Below, piece by piece: positions 1 to 6,694 of a stretch of DNA of 16,314 bases. Made by a program: the position numbers and the translations under genes. The notes under the pieces were generated by a model. It saw only the letters and a program-made list of their open reading frames with translations. It ran no database searches and was not told where the DNA came from. The DNA is from JBHJOF01 sp050330055 (lineage in GTDB: Bacteria > Pseudomonadota > Alphaproteobacteria > Kiloniellales > JAKSDN01): NCBI GenBank assembly GCA_050330055.1, contig JBHJOF010000208.1, forward strand, positions 1 through 16,314. Reading direction: 5' to 3'. Numbering within the stretch: position 1 is the stretch's first letter; the number at the start of each line of letters is the position of its first letter.

Positions 1-752
1 GTAGGCCACAAGCTCGCCATACGGGCCTGCAGTGCCGGTGACGGGCTCATAGAAGCAGGGCCCGGCCGAGGACAGCACCAGGGCCAGCAGGTTGCCGGCC
101 AGAGTCCAGATGACGGCGAAGGAGAGCAGGTACTGCACGCGGAGGCGCGGATTGCTCAGGCTGAATATCTGCCAATTGAGCACCAGGTACATCAGGGGGA
201 ACCAAAGATTGTAAAGGTGGCCTTAGCAACGAGGTGAGCAACGGTTGGCCAAGGACGGGCTGCAGCAGGCGCCAAGGGTCGATGCCGAAATGCAGCAGCC
301 GGTCCAGTTCCATCAGTGCGACGTCGTACGCGAAGGGGATGATGCTTGGGATTGCGTTTTTGAACGACGTGAAGGTGCTGGAAAACACCGGACCAGCAGC
401 ACCGGGATGAATGCGTAGATCGCCCGCTCCAAGGTCAGCCGCTCATCGCTCAGCATCGCGACCAGTGCGCCACGCGGACTGAAAGGTCGGACGTGCAATA
501 CGTGATGGTAAAGGTGACCGAAGGCGATGAAAACGATTGCCAGGACCGGCGGGGTCAAGGTACTGGCTGCGTAGCTCGCCAGCAGAATGTGGTGCGGGTG
601 GCCACCGTAGGCTAGTACCGTCAATGCCAGCGCCATGTAGGTGAGACAGAACCCGAGCAGCCAGGCGTGATGCCGCAGGCTGCGTCGCAGCAGTTCGCCT
701 GGCGCGTGCCTCCTGCGTAATTGGCGGTGCGGTCGAGAGAAATGCTGTCCAT
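1..752 (-). pseudogene. Broken PAP2-family membrane phosphatase/phosphotransferase, cut by window edge
   Basis: On the minus strand, three frames together rebuild a protein resembling the intact PAP2 protein encoded at 1542-2657. The first piece (about 700 down to 390) contains WLLGFCLTYMALALTVL and then HLYHHVLHVRP and ERAIYAFIPVLLV, matching WLLGLVLAY, YLLHLVVVVRP and ERLLAAGLVLSVLP of the intact copy. Near 382-395, at a run of A bases, the match jumps frame to FSSTFTSFKNAIP, then DPWRLLQPVLGQPLL. Near 218-235 it jumps again to LYNLWFPLMYLVLNWQ and SSAGPCFYEPVTG, which runs open to base 1. An ATG at 752 could begin the gene, but it is out of frame with the first conserved piece, so a third frameshift or another start is needed. 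The catalytic histidine motifs would lie outside the window. Decay is the simplest reading; sequencing indels are the alternative. Function, if intact, would be membrane lipid phosphate chemistry. Confidence 0.8.
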
Positions 753-876
753 GTGCGGGTCTGTCGCTGCTGCCTGCCCGTCTCCTTGAGGGCCGGACCT
801 ATCATTCCCTAGTGCGCTCGTCCGGCTCGGCGGGCAAGGCGCCGTTGCGATTGTTCGGCCCGAGAGCGGCGCGGCG

Positions 877-1278
877 TCAGTTGGACAGGTACCAGATGAA
901 GCCCATGGTCCAGAGCAGGCTGCCCAGCACCGTGGCTACTGTCACCGTCGCGCCGACGAACAGCAGGTTGCCCGTCTTGGTGAAGGGATGCTGGCTGCGC
1001 TCGGCGATTCGCCGCGCCTTGCTGCGGCGCTCTTCGCCGGCCAGCAGCACCAGGTAGTAGCGCTTGCCGAACAGCGGCAGCGAGAGGCGGATATCGGTCT
1101 GGTGCGTGCCCCACTTGCAGCGGCGCGCCGCCTCGGCCAGCGCGGCGTTCTGCTCGGCGGTAAAGCTGTTTCGAATGTGGCTCGGCAAACCGGCGAAGAG
1201 CTGCCGCAGCAGGGCGCAGTCCGCCCCGCGTTCCATCTGGGCGTCGCGATCCGAGACGACGGCAGTATCCGGTGCCAT
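877..1278 (-). CDS. Small single-helix membrane protein of unknown function
   Basis: This encodes 133 residues starting at an ATG preceded by a good ribosome site (AAGGGAAG, a few bases upstream). An earlier in-frame start at 1356 exists but lacks such a site and adds a low-complexity stretch. The first 100 residues are soluble and charged, with a central KRYYLVLLAGEERRSKARR segment that looks like the conserved core. The last 30 residues (about 104-130) form one hydrophobic helix ending in WYLSN, so the protein is probably tail-anchored in the inner membrane with its bulk in the cytoplasm. I recall similar short proteins with a YYLVLLAG-ERR core in other alphaproteobacteria but cannot assign a function. 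It lies between the two PAP2-type genes, on the strand of the broken one, and diverges from the intact PAP2 gene across 263 bp that would hold both promoters. Confidence 0.72.
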   Translation of the reverse strand: MAPDTAVVSDRDAQMERGADCALLRQLFAGLPSHIRNSFTAEQNAALAEAARRCKWGTHQTDIRLSLPLFGKRYYLVLLAGEERRSKARRIAERSQHPFTKTGNLLFVGATVTVATVLGSLLWTMGFIWYLSN

Positions 1279-1541
1279 GGCTTCCCTTTCGCACAGACTT
1301 GCGCGGCCGGCCCCGCCCATTACGGGCCGACCATGAGCCAACCGCGGGCCGATCATGGCAGCAAGTGCTTAATCCTCCGTTAGGACTGCAGGCAGGTGAG
1401 CGGCTCTGGGCGTCGGCTGGAGCAGGGCGAGCCAGGGCCCCGGTAAGCTTTTCGAAAGCCGAAAATCCTATACCGGCTACCAACGAGACAGCCTCATCCA
1501 GGCGACCGGACCCCGTCAGTAAGGGCCGCGAAAGGGACTGC

Positions 1542-2657
1542 ATGCAAACAGCCACCGCAAGGCTGCCCTTGGGGGGCTTCGTCCAGGCGCCTCTCGGCGT
1601 AGTCCGCGAGCATCTCTGGCTGCTCGGCCTGGTTCTGGCTTATGTGCTGGCCGGAGCCCTGTTGGCCTGGTCGCACGGCGCGCTCAGCCGGATGTCGCTG
1701 ACGCTCTATTTCGACCGGCTGCTGGTCCGCTACGCCTTGTGCATGGTCATCGTTGGTCTCGGCTACTTGCTTCACCTCGTGGTGGTGGTGCGGCCGAAAG
1801 CCCTCCTTCTCACCTTGGGCAACGACCTGCGGCGACTGCTCATGCCCGAGCGGCTGCTGGCGGCTGGGCTGGTACTTAGCGTGCTGCCGATATTCATCTC
1901 GACCTTTACTTCGATCAAGGTTCTGATCCCGATGGTGCGACCGTTCGACTGGGACGCCGCCTTCATGGCCTGGGACCTCTGGCTGCACGGCGGGCGCCAT
2001 CCCTGGGAAATACTGCAGCCGCTGCTCGGCAGGCCAATGGTCAGCCAAGCCCTGAACATGATCTATCATCTCTGGTTCTTCGTGCTTTACGGGATTGTCT
2101 GTTGGCAGGCGCTGTCGCGCTCCAACCCCTTGTTGCGCATGCAGTTTTTCCTCAGCATGCTGCTCGCCTGGGCGCTCCTTGGCAGCCTCGCGGCGACGGT
2201 CTTTTCCTCGGCCGGACCCTGCTATTTCAGCCAGGTTACCGGCCTGCCCGATCCCTTCGCACCGCTCATGGCCTATCTGCAGGCGGCCAACGAGAGCCAT
2301 CGCATCTGGGCGCTCGATGTGCAGGATGCGTTGTGGCAGGGCTACCAGGACGGCGTTATCGGCCCTGGCCTGGGAATATCGGCCATGCCCAGCATGCACG
2401 TCGGTGCCGTCATACTGAGCCTGCTGCTTGGCTGGCGGACCCATCGGGTGCTTGGCTGGGCGCTCGCACTCTTCGCGTCGCTGACCTTCCTGGGCTCTGT
2501 CCATCTCGGCTGGCACTACGCCATAGACGGCTACGCCGCCGTGCTCGGCACGCTCGGCATCTGGTACGCGGTCGGCTGGCTGCTGCGGCGGGATCGTTAC
2601 TTCGGCACCGAACGGAGGGCCGCTGCGCGGCCCGCCATTGCGGCCCTCGAAACGTAG
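1542..2657 (+). CDS. PAP2-family integral membrane phosphatase / inositolphosphotransferase-like protein
   Basis: This encodes 371 residues. The ATG at 1542 is preceded by AAAGGGA; the open frame extends back to 1272, but the upstream part is not membrane-like. Hydrophobic segments occupy about residues 26-46, 60-80, 100-125, 165-185, 200-220, 285-305, 308-320 and 328-350, giving a polytopic inner membrane protein. Two PAP2 active-site motifs are visible: MPSMH with H286 and HLGWHYAIDGY with H325 and D329 (the HYxxxD form). The classic first motif (KxxxxxxRP) is not evident; SAGPCYF around residue 225 is typical of the AUR1-like (PAP2_3) branch that transfers or removes phospho-headgroups on lipids. 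The substrate cannot be told from sequence. The gene stands alone: a divergent neighbour lies upstream and AT-rich DNA follows. It is a paralogue of the broken minus-strand copy at 1-752. Confidence 0.88.
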   Translation: MQTATARLPLGGFVQAPLGVVREHLWLLGLVLAYVLAGALLAWSHGALSRMSLTLYFDRLLVRYALCMVIVGLGYLLHLVVVVRPKALLLTLGNDLRRLLMPERLLAAGLVLSVLPIFISTFTSIKVLIPMVRPFDWDAAFMAWDLWLHGGRHPWEILQPLLGRPMVSQALNMIYHLWFFVLYGIVCWQALSRSNPLLRMQFFLSMLLAWALLGSLAATVFSSAGPCYFSQVTGLPDPFAPLMAYLQAANESHRIWALDVQDALWQGYQDGVIGPGLGISAMPSMHVGAVILSLLLGWRTHRVLGWALALFASLTFLGSVHLGWHYAIDGYAAVLGTLGIWYAVGWLLRRDRYFGTERRAAARPAIAALET

Positions 2658-2671
2658 GGCCGATCGGTTTT
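2641..2671 (+). terminator. Weak intrinsic terminator candidate after the PAP2 gene
   Basis: A perfect 7-bp inverted repeat, CGGCCCT (2641-2647) and AGGGCCG (2656-2662), encloses an 8-base loop and is followed after five bases by TTTT (2668-2671). The stem overlaps the stop codon of the PAP2 gene. The stem is short and the T run brief, so this is only a candidate. Confidence 0.35.
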
Positions 2672-2811
2672 CCTGAAAGTACATAGTTTATTTTAAATTT
2701 TACTTTATTTTTATTTGATAAGACGGGTATCACGCCAGCCTATTCACGAAAAATTTAGACAATCTCATCTATTCTGCCGGGCCGCTCTCTCGCTTGTGCC
2801 CGGTGGCTGAC
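2672..2811 (+). promoter_or_regulatory. AT-rich leader of the first TadG-like gene
   Basis: About 140 bp separate the PAP2 stop from the next start. Bases 2683-2722 are almost entirely A and T, in sharp contrast to the GC-rich coding DNA on both sides; a second AT-rich patch lies at 2745-2775. Such a stretch is where a promoter would be expected, but I cannot choose a -35/-10 pair with confidence. It could also be a target for an AT-binding silencer of the MucR/Ros or H-NS type; that is inference. Confidence 0.45.
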
Positions 2812-4023
2812 ATGGCCTTTCCAAACTGGCGGACATGGCTTGACGTTCCCCGCCGCTTCGCGCGGGACCGCAGGGGCGGCGTCTTCGTCCTGTTGAGCGT
2901 GTTGATCATCCCGCTGCTGGCGATGGTCGGTCTGGCACTGGATTCCTCGCGCGCCTATCTCGCCAAGGCCCGGCTCAGCCAGGCGGTCGACGCCGCGGCC
3001 CTGGCCGGCGGTCGCTCGTTCCACGAGACCTACCGGAACGACGACGTGCAGCGCTACTTCGAGATCAACTTCTCCTCCGACTTCATGAACATCGACCTGA
3101 CGCCGTTGTCGATCACCTTCGACGATGAAGAGGGCACGGTGACCGTGGCCGCCTCGGCGTCGGTTCCGACCACCTTCATGCGGTTGCTCAACATCGACCA
3201 GGTCGACATCAGCGCGAGCGCCGTGGTCTACGGCCTGACGCGCGGCCTGGAGCTGGCCCTGGTGCTCGACGTGACCGGCTCGATGAACAGCGGCGGCAAG
3301 CTTGCGGCCCTCAAGACGGCGGGCGCGTCGCTCCTGGGCATTCTCTACGGCAGTCGCGAGACCGTGGACAACCTTTGGGTCTCGGTCGTGCCCTTCTCCG
3401 GCCGGGTAAACTTCTCGCCCCATAGCGAGTGGCTGACCAATCCCAACGGCTCCTGGACTGGTTGCGGCAATCTGCGCTCGGGCGCCAGCGCTACCAACGA
3501 CGACCCGCCAAGCGTCGCGCTCTGGAACAAGTATACCGGCACGCACTGCCCGGCCAGAAACGTCCTGCCGCTGACCGCCGAGTATTCCACTGTCGCCGAC
3601 TTTGTCCAGAATCTCTCGGCGAACGGCAGGACTCGCACCGACATCGGCATGGTCTGGGGCTGGCGCGTGCTGTCGCCACGCTGGCGCGGCCTCTGGGGCA
3701 ACGCCGAGCTGCCGCTGGACTATGGCACCGAGAGCATGGACAAGGCGGTCATCATCATGACCGACGGCGAGAACACGCCCGAATCGGGAGAGGGCACGGT
3801 GGCGCAGGCCAACGCCCGGCTGGCGCAGGAATGCGAAGCCATGAAGGACCAGGGCATCATCATCTATACCATCACCTTCCAGTCGCCTTCCTCGCTCGAC
3901 TCGCTGTACCGGAACTGCGCCAGCCAGCCGAGCTACTTCTACAAGTCGCCGACCAATGAGGATCTCGAGAAGGTCTTCAAGATCATCGGCGCGCAGCTGA
4001 GCCAGCTCCGCCTCGCCCAGTAA
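2812..4023 (+). CDS. TadG-like pilus-assembly protein with von Willebrand A domain (paralogue 1)
   Basis: This encodes 403 residues from the ATG at 2812. In-frame TTG (2794) and GTG (2803) lie upstream, but the ATG gives the same N-terminal length as the paralogue at 4245, with RF at residues 15-16 in both. Residues 15-50 are the TadE/TadG-type anchor: a basic RRFARDRRGG stretch, one helix, then DSSRAYLAKARLSQAVDAAALAGGR. A vWA domain follows from about residue 145, with a full metal (MIDAS) set: DVTGS beginning at D153, T276 in TRTDIGMVWGW and D318 in MTDGENT. Four cysteines are shared with the paralogue and could form disulfides in the periplasm. TadG proteins act in the envelope with Flp/Tad pilus machinery, but no other tad gene is in the window, so this is an orphan and its partner is unknown. 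Confidence 0.85.
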   Translation: MAFPNWRTWLDVPRRFARDRRGGVFVLLSVLIIPLLAMVGLALDSSRAYLAKARLSQAVDAAALAGGRSFHETYRNDDVQRYFEINFSSDFMNIDLTPLSITFDDEEGTVTVAASASVPTTFMRLLNIDQVDISASAVVYGLTRGLELALVLDVTGSMNSGGKLAALKTAGASLLGILYGSRETVDNLWVSVVPFSGRVNFSPHSEWLTNPNGSWTGCGNLRSGASATNDDPPSVALWNKYTGTHCPARNVLPLTAEYSTVADFVQNLSANGRTRTDIGMVWGWRVLSPRWRGLWGNAELPLDYGTESMDKAVIIMTDGENTPESGEGTVAQANARLAQECEAMKDQGIIIYTITFQSPSSLDSLYRNCASQPSYFYKSPTNEDLEKVFKIIGAQLSQLRLAQ

Positions 4024-4094
4024 GTGAATGTCCCAGCCCGTGGTGCTTTTGTAGGTTCGGGGAGCAGCCGGCCATCTTGCCAATGCATCAGCGC

Positions 4095-4108
4095 ATTTCT
4101 GTAGAAAT
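4095..4108. promoter_or_regulatory. Small palindrome upstream of the second TadG-like gene
   Basis: ATTTCT and AGAAAT form a perfect 6-bp inverted repeat with a 2-base centre, at the edge of the AT-rich leader. It has the size of a repressor half-site pair, but no regulator is suggested by the sequence and chance is possible. Confidence 0.2.
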
Positions 4109-4200
4109 ATCAAGTGGAATCTTGAGTATTTTACCTGATTTTAGTTCAATCTATATTTACTAGTATTTTAGATATTAGTTTTTTATTAAATCAGAGCAGG
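4109..4200 (+). promoter_or_regulatory. AT-rich leader of the second TadG-like gene
   Basis: Bases 4120-4193 are strongly AT-rich, with TTGAGT at 4122-4127 and TATATT at 4152-4157. These resemble promoter hexamers, but their 24-base spacing is too long for a standard sigma-70 pair, so I claim only a probable promoter zone. The same kind of island precedes the first paralogue, suggesting each gene has its own promoter although they are in tandem. Confidence 0.4.
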
Positions 4201-4238
4201 CACCATGGCACGAACTATTACTTTATACTGCCATGGTG
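4201..4238 (+). promoter_or_regulatory. 10-bp perfect inverted repeat enclosing a start codon
   Basis: CACCATGGCA (4201-4210) and TGCCATGGTG (4229-4238) are perfect inverted repeats separated by 18 bases. The right arm contains the ATG at 4233, the first possible start of the second TadG-like gene, and ends 6 bases before the alternative ATG at 4245. In RNA the hairpin would cover the ATG at 4233 and part of the region where ribosomes bind for 4245. A role as a translational switch or protein-binding site is inference. Confidence 0.45.
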
Positions 4239-4244
4239 ATAAAC

Positions 4245-5480
4245 ATGCCTCGGTTCCCCCGGAAACTGTTGGCGGGCCTGCTCGGACGCTTCTGCGCCGA
4301 CCGGCGCGCCGCCGTTGCAGTGCTCCTCTCTGTGGCGATCGTGCCCTTGATGGCTCTGCTCGGCGTCGCGACCGACGCCGGCCGGGCCTACATGGTACAG
4401 ATGCGACTCAGCCAGGCGGTCGACTCGGCCGCGCTCGCCGGTGGACGTGCCTTCTCCGAAGCCTATCAGGCGAACGACATCGACCGCTACTTCGTCGGCA
4501 ACTTCCCCAGCGGCTATCTCGATGCGACCGTTCAACCCTTGACAATCTCGGTCAATGAGGTCGACGGCACGGTCGAGGTCATCGCCAGCGCGGAGGTGCC
4601 GACCACCTTCCTGCGGGTCGTGAACGTCGACCAGATCACCGTCAAGGCGCGCGCCGTGGTGAAACGCGCGGTTCGCGGCATGGAGCTGGCCATGGTGCTC
4701 GACGTCACCGGCTCCATGGCCGGCAGCAAGATCACGTCGCTCAGGAACGCCGCCAACTCGCTGGTTGAGATTCTCTACGGCGACCGCGAGACGGTGAACG
4801 ACCTCTGGGTGGCGGTGGTGCCCTTCGCCGCGCGGGTCAACTTCCAGCCGCACGACGACTGGATGCAGAGCTTGCCGTCGCCCTGGAACGGCTGCGGCAA
4901 CCCACGGTCTGGCGCGCTGGCGACCAATGATGCACCGCCCAGCAGCGGCAAGTGGCCTCAGTTCGACGGACGCCCCGGCAACATCTACTACGGCTGCCCA
5001 TCGGTCAGCGCATTGCCGCTGACCGCCGAGAAGTCCACCATCACGGCGACCATCGACGCGCTTGAGGCTGCCGGCAGCACGCGGACCGATATCGGCATGG
5101 TCTGGGGCTGGCGGGTGCTGTCGCCGCAGTGGCGGGACCTGTGGGGCGGCGATCCGACCCTGCCGCTCGACTACGACACGCCGCTGATGGAGAAGGTGGC
5201 GATCATCATGACGGACGGCGAAAACACGCCGCAGCACACCTATGATCCGCTCACCGTGAGCCAGACCAACAATCAGTTGGCGGCGGAATGCACGGCCATG
5301 AAGGCGCAGGGCATCACGATCTACACGATTACATTCCAGGCGCCGTCGTCGCTCGACACCCTCTATCGCAACTGCGCCAGCGACCCCACCAAGTTCTTCA
5401 AGTCACCGACCAACGAAGATCTCGAGAAGACCTTCAAGATCATCGGCGCGGAGCTGTCCAATCTCCGACTGGCCGAATAA
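4245..5480 (+). CDS. TadG-like pilus-assembly protein with von Willebrand A domain (paralogue 2)
   Basis: This encodes 411 residues from the ATG at 4245, chosen because GGTGAT lies just upstream and because it matches paralogue 1 in N-terminal length. An ATG at 4233 (four residues longer) is the alternative and has no visible ribosome site. The order is the same: basic RFCADRR, one membrane helix at about 20-42, the RLSQAVDSAALAGGR motif, then a vWA domain with DVTGS beginning at D153, T in TRTDIGMVWGW and D in MTDGENT. Four cysteines (GCGN, YGCPS, ECTAM, RNCAS) align with those of paralogue 1. The two proteins agree over their whole length, best at the C-terminus (KSPTNEDLEK, FKIIGA, LRLA), and differ mainly by small insertions around residues 235-255 and 340-350. 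A tandem duplication is the clear origin. The pair probably works in the envelope or in adhesion; the partner is unknown. Confidence 0.85.
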   Translation: MPRFPRKLLAGLLGRFCADRRAAVAVLLSVAIVPLMALLGVATDAGRAYMVQMRLSQAVDSAALAGGRAFSEAYQANDIDRYFVGNFPSGYLDATVQPLTISVNEVDGTVEVIASAEVPTTFLRVVNVDQITVKARAVVKRAVRGMELAMVLDVTGSMAGSKITSLRNAANSLVEILYGDRETVNDLWVAVVPFAARVNFQPHDDWMQSLPSPWNGCGNPRSGALATNDAPPSSGKWPQFDGRPGNIYYGCPSVSALPLTAEKSTITATIDALEAAGSTRTDIGMVWGWRVLSPQWRDLWGGDPTLPLDYDTPLMEKVAIIMTDGENTPQHTYDPLTVSQTNNQLAAECTAMKAQGITIYTITFQAPSSLDTLYRNCASDPTKFFKSPTNEDLEKTFKIIGAELSNLRLAE

Positions 5481-5510
5481 TAACCTACCACTCAGCCATG
5501 TCTCTGCGGT

Positions 5511-5538
5511 GCGGGCGGGACCTTCGGGTCCCGCCCGC
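5511..5538 (+). terminator. GC-rich hairpin with TTCG loop ending the TadG-like pair
   Basis: A perfect 12-bp stem, GCGGGCGGGACC (5511-5522) with its complement at 5527-5538, closes a TTCG tetraloop, one of the most stable RNA loops. It lies 30 bases after the stop of the second TadG-like gene. Only a short ATTT follows, so termination may be partial or the hairpin may protect the 3' end of the message. Confidence 0.7.
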
Positions 5539-5543
5539 CGCAC

Positions 5544-5794
5544 ATTTGGGCCTCGGCCCCGATTTCGCGCCATCGGGCGGTCCCGACCATGCGGCGCGCA
5601 GAAGCAAGTTAGCGGCGAGCTGGAGCAAGATCGTCCAATGGCTTAGGCTAGCGTCGTGCGGTCGGCAGGGCCGCCATTGCGCTGGGCGCCGGGGCCCCGT
5701 CCGGCGAAGATGCAGGGCCCAGCCGCGCCGCACCGGCGACGGGACCAGACGAAACCCAGGCGAACCAGGGGCCAGCCTTACAAGGGGAGCATCG
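5544..5794 (+). promoter_or_regulatory. Upstream region of the carnitine catabolic locus
   Basis: The gap between the second TadG-like gene and the cleavage enzyme is 314 bp, including the hairpin at 5511-5538. The rest shows no convincing gene. It should contain the promoter and, if the locus follows the Pseudomonas model, a binding site for the CdhR-like regulator encoded at 14545. I see no clear promoter hexamers; GC-rich short palindromes (for example GGCGCCGGGGCCCC near 5685-5700) are too common here to interpret. Confidence 0.35.
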
Positions 5795-6676
5795 ATGAAC
5801 CGCGAGGTGATCGTTACCTGTGCCGTGACCGGGGCCGGCGACACGGTGGGCAAGCACCCGGCCATCCCGGTGACGCCGGAGCAGATCGCCAATGCGGCGA
5901 TCGAGGCTGCCAGGGCGGGCGCCGCCGTCGCCCACATGCACGTGCGCGACCCGGAAACCGGCAAGGCGAGCCGCGACCCCAAGCTGTTCCGCGAGGTGGT
6001 CGAGCGGGTGCGCGACAGCGACGTCGACGTGGTGATCAACCTGACCGCCGGCATGGGCGGCGACTACATGCCGAGCGAGGACGATCCGCTGAAGCCCGCC
6101 GCCGGCACCGACCTGGTCGGCGCCGACGAGCGCCTGACCCACATCGAGGAGCTGCTGCCCGAGATCTGCAGCCTCGACTGCGGCACGCTCAACTTCGGCG
6201 ACGGTATCTACATCTCGACGCCGCCGATCCTGCGCGCCATGGCCAAGCGTATCAAGGACTGCAAGGTGAAGCCGGAGCTCGAGGTCTTCGACCTCGGCCA
6301 CCTGCGCTTCGCCAACCAGCTGGTCGCCGAGGGCCTGATCGAGGAGCCGCCGCTCTACCAGATCTGCCTCGGTATCCCCTGGGGCGCGCCGGCCGACACC
6401 GCGACCATGAAAACCATGCGCGACATGCTGCCGCCGGGCGCCCAGTGGGCCGGCTTCGGCATCTCTTCGCTGGAGATGCCGATGGTGGCGCAGGCCGTGC
6501 TCCTGGGCGGCCACGTGCGGGTAGGGCTGGAGGACAACCTCTATCTCGAGAAGGGCGTCTTCGCCAGCAACGGCCAGCTGGTCGAGAAGGCGATCAAGAT
6601 CATCGAGCTCATGGGCGCGCGGCCCCTGAGCCCGGCCGAGGCGCGCGAGCGCTTGGGCCTGCGGCCGCGCAACTGA
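5795..6676 (+). CDS. cdhC: Beta-keto acid cleavage enzyme (DUF849/BKACE), probable 3-dehydrocarnitine cleavage
   Basis: This encodes 293 residues, the normal family length, from an ATG preceded by AAGGGGAG. BKACE enzymes are zinc-dependent TIM barrels that take a beta-keto acid plus acetyl-CoA and give acetoacetate plus a new acyl-CoA. Visible marks are the N-terminal VTCAVTGAGDTVGKHPAIPV, the zinc-binding HMHVRD (H47 and H49) and the C-terminal VRVGLEDNLYL, whose E246 matches the family's third metal ligand. Family members act on several substrates. Here the next gene, 18 bases downstream, is a carnitine dehydrogenase fused to a thioesterase, so 3-dehydrocarnitine is the likely substrate and betainyl-CoA plus acetoacetate the products, as for CdhC of Pseudomonas. 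Cytoplasmic. Substrate assignment rests on context, not on specificity residues. Confidence 0.9.
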   Translation: MNREVIVTCAVTGAGDTVGKHPAIPVTPEQIANAAIEAARAGAAVAHMHVRDPETGKASRDPKLFREVVERVRDSDVDVVINLTAGMGGDYMPSEDDPLKPAAGTDLVGADERLTHIEELLPEICSLDCGTLNFGDGIYISTPPILRAMAKRIKDCKVKPELEVFDLGHLRFANQLVAEGLIEEPPLYQICLGIPWGAPADTATMKTMRDMLPPGAQWAGFGISSLEMPMVAQAVLLGGHVRVGLEDNLYLEKGVFASNGQLVEKAIKIIELMGARPLSPAEARERLGLRPRN

Positions 6677-6694
6677 CCCAAAGGACGAACCGCA

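Noticed and set aside
812..1383. Plus-strand frames opposite the small membrane protein gene
   Set aside because: No recognisable motifs and no ribosome sites; the minus-strand gene has a good start signal and a clear C-terminal helix.
1440..1476. Nested inverted repeat upstream of the PAP2 gene (CCGGTA/TACCGG around GCTTT-TCG-AAAGC)
   Set aside because: Arms are only 5-6 bp and T runs are lacking; possible operator, but not distinguishable from chance.
2794..2811. TTG or GTG start for the first TadG-like protein
   Set aside because: The ATG at 2812 gives the same distance to the conserved basic and membrane segment as in the paralogue.
4205..4558. A 117-codon plus-strand frame starting at an ATG preceded by GAGCAGG
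   Set aside because: Its start signal is better than that of the overlapping TadG-like gene, but the product is arginine-rich with no family likeness and lies in the wrong frame of a clear TadG homologue. A coupling role is possible but unsupported.
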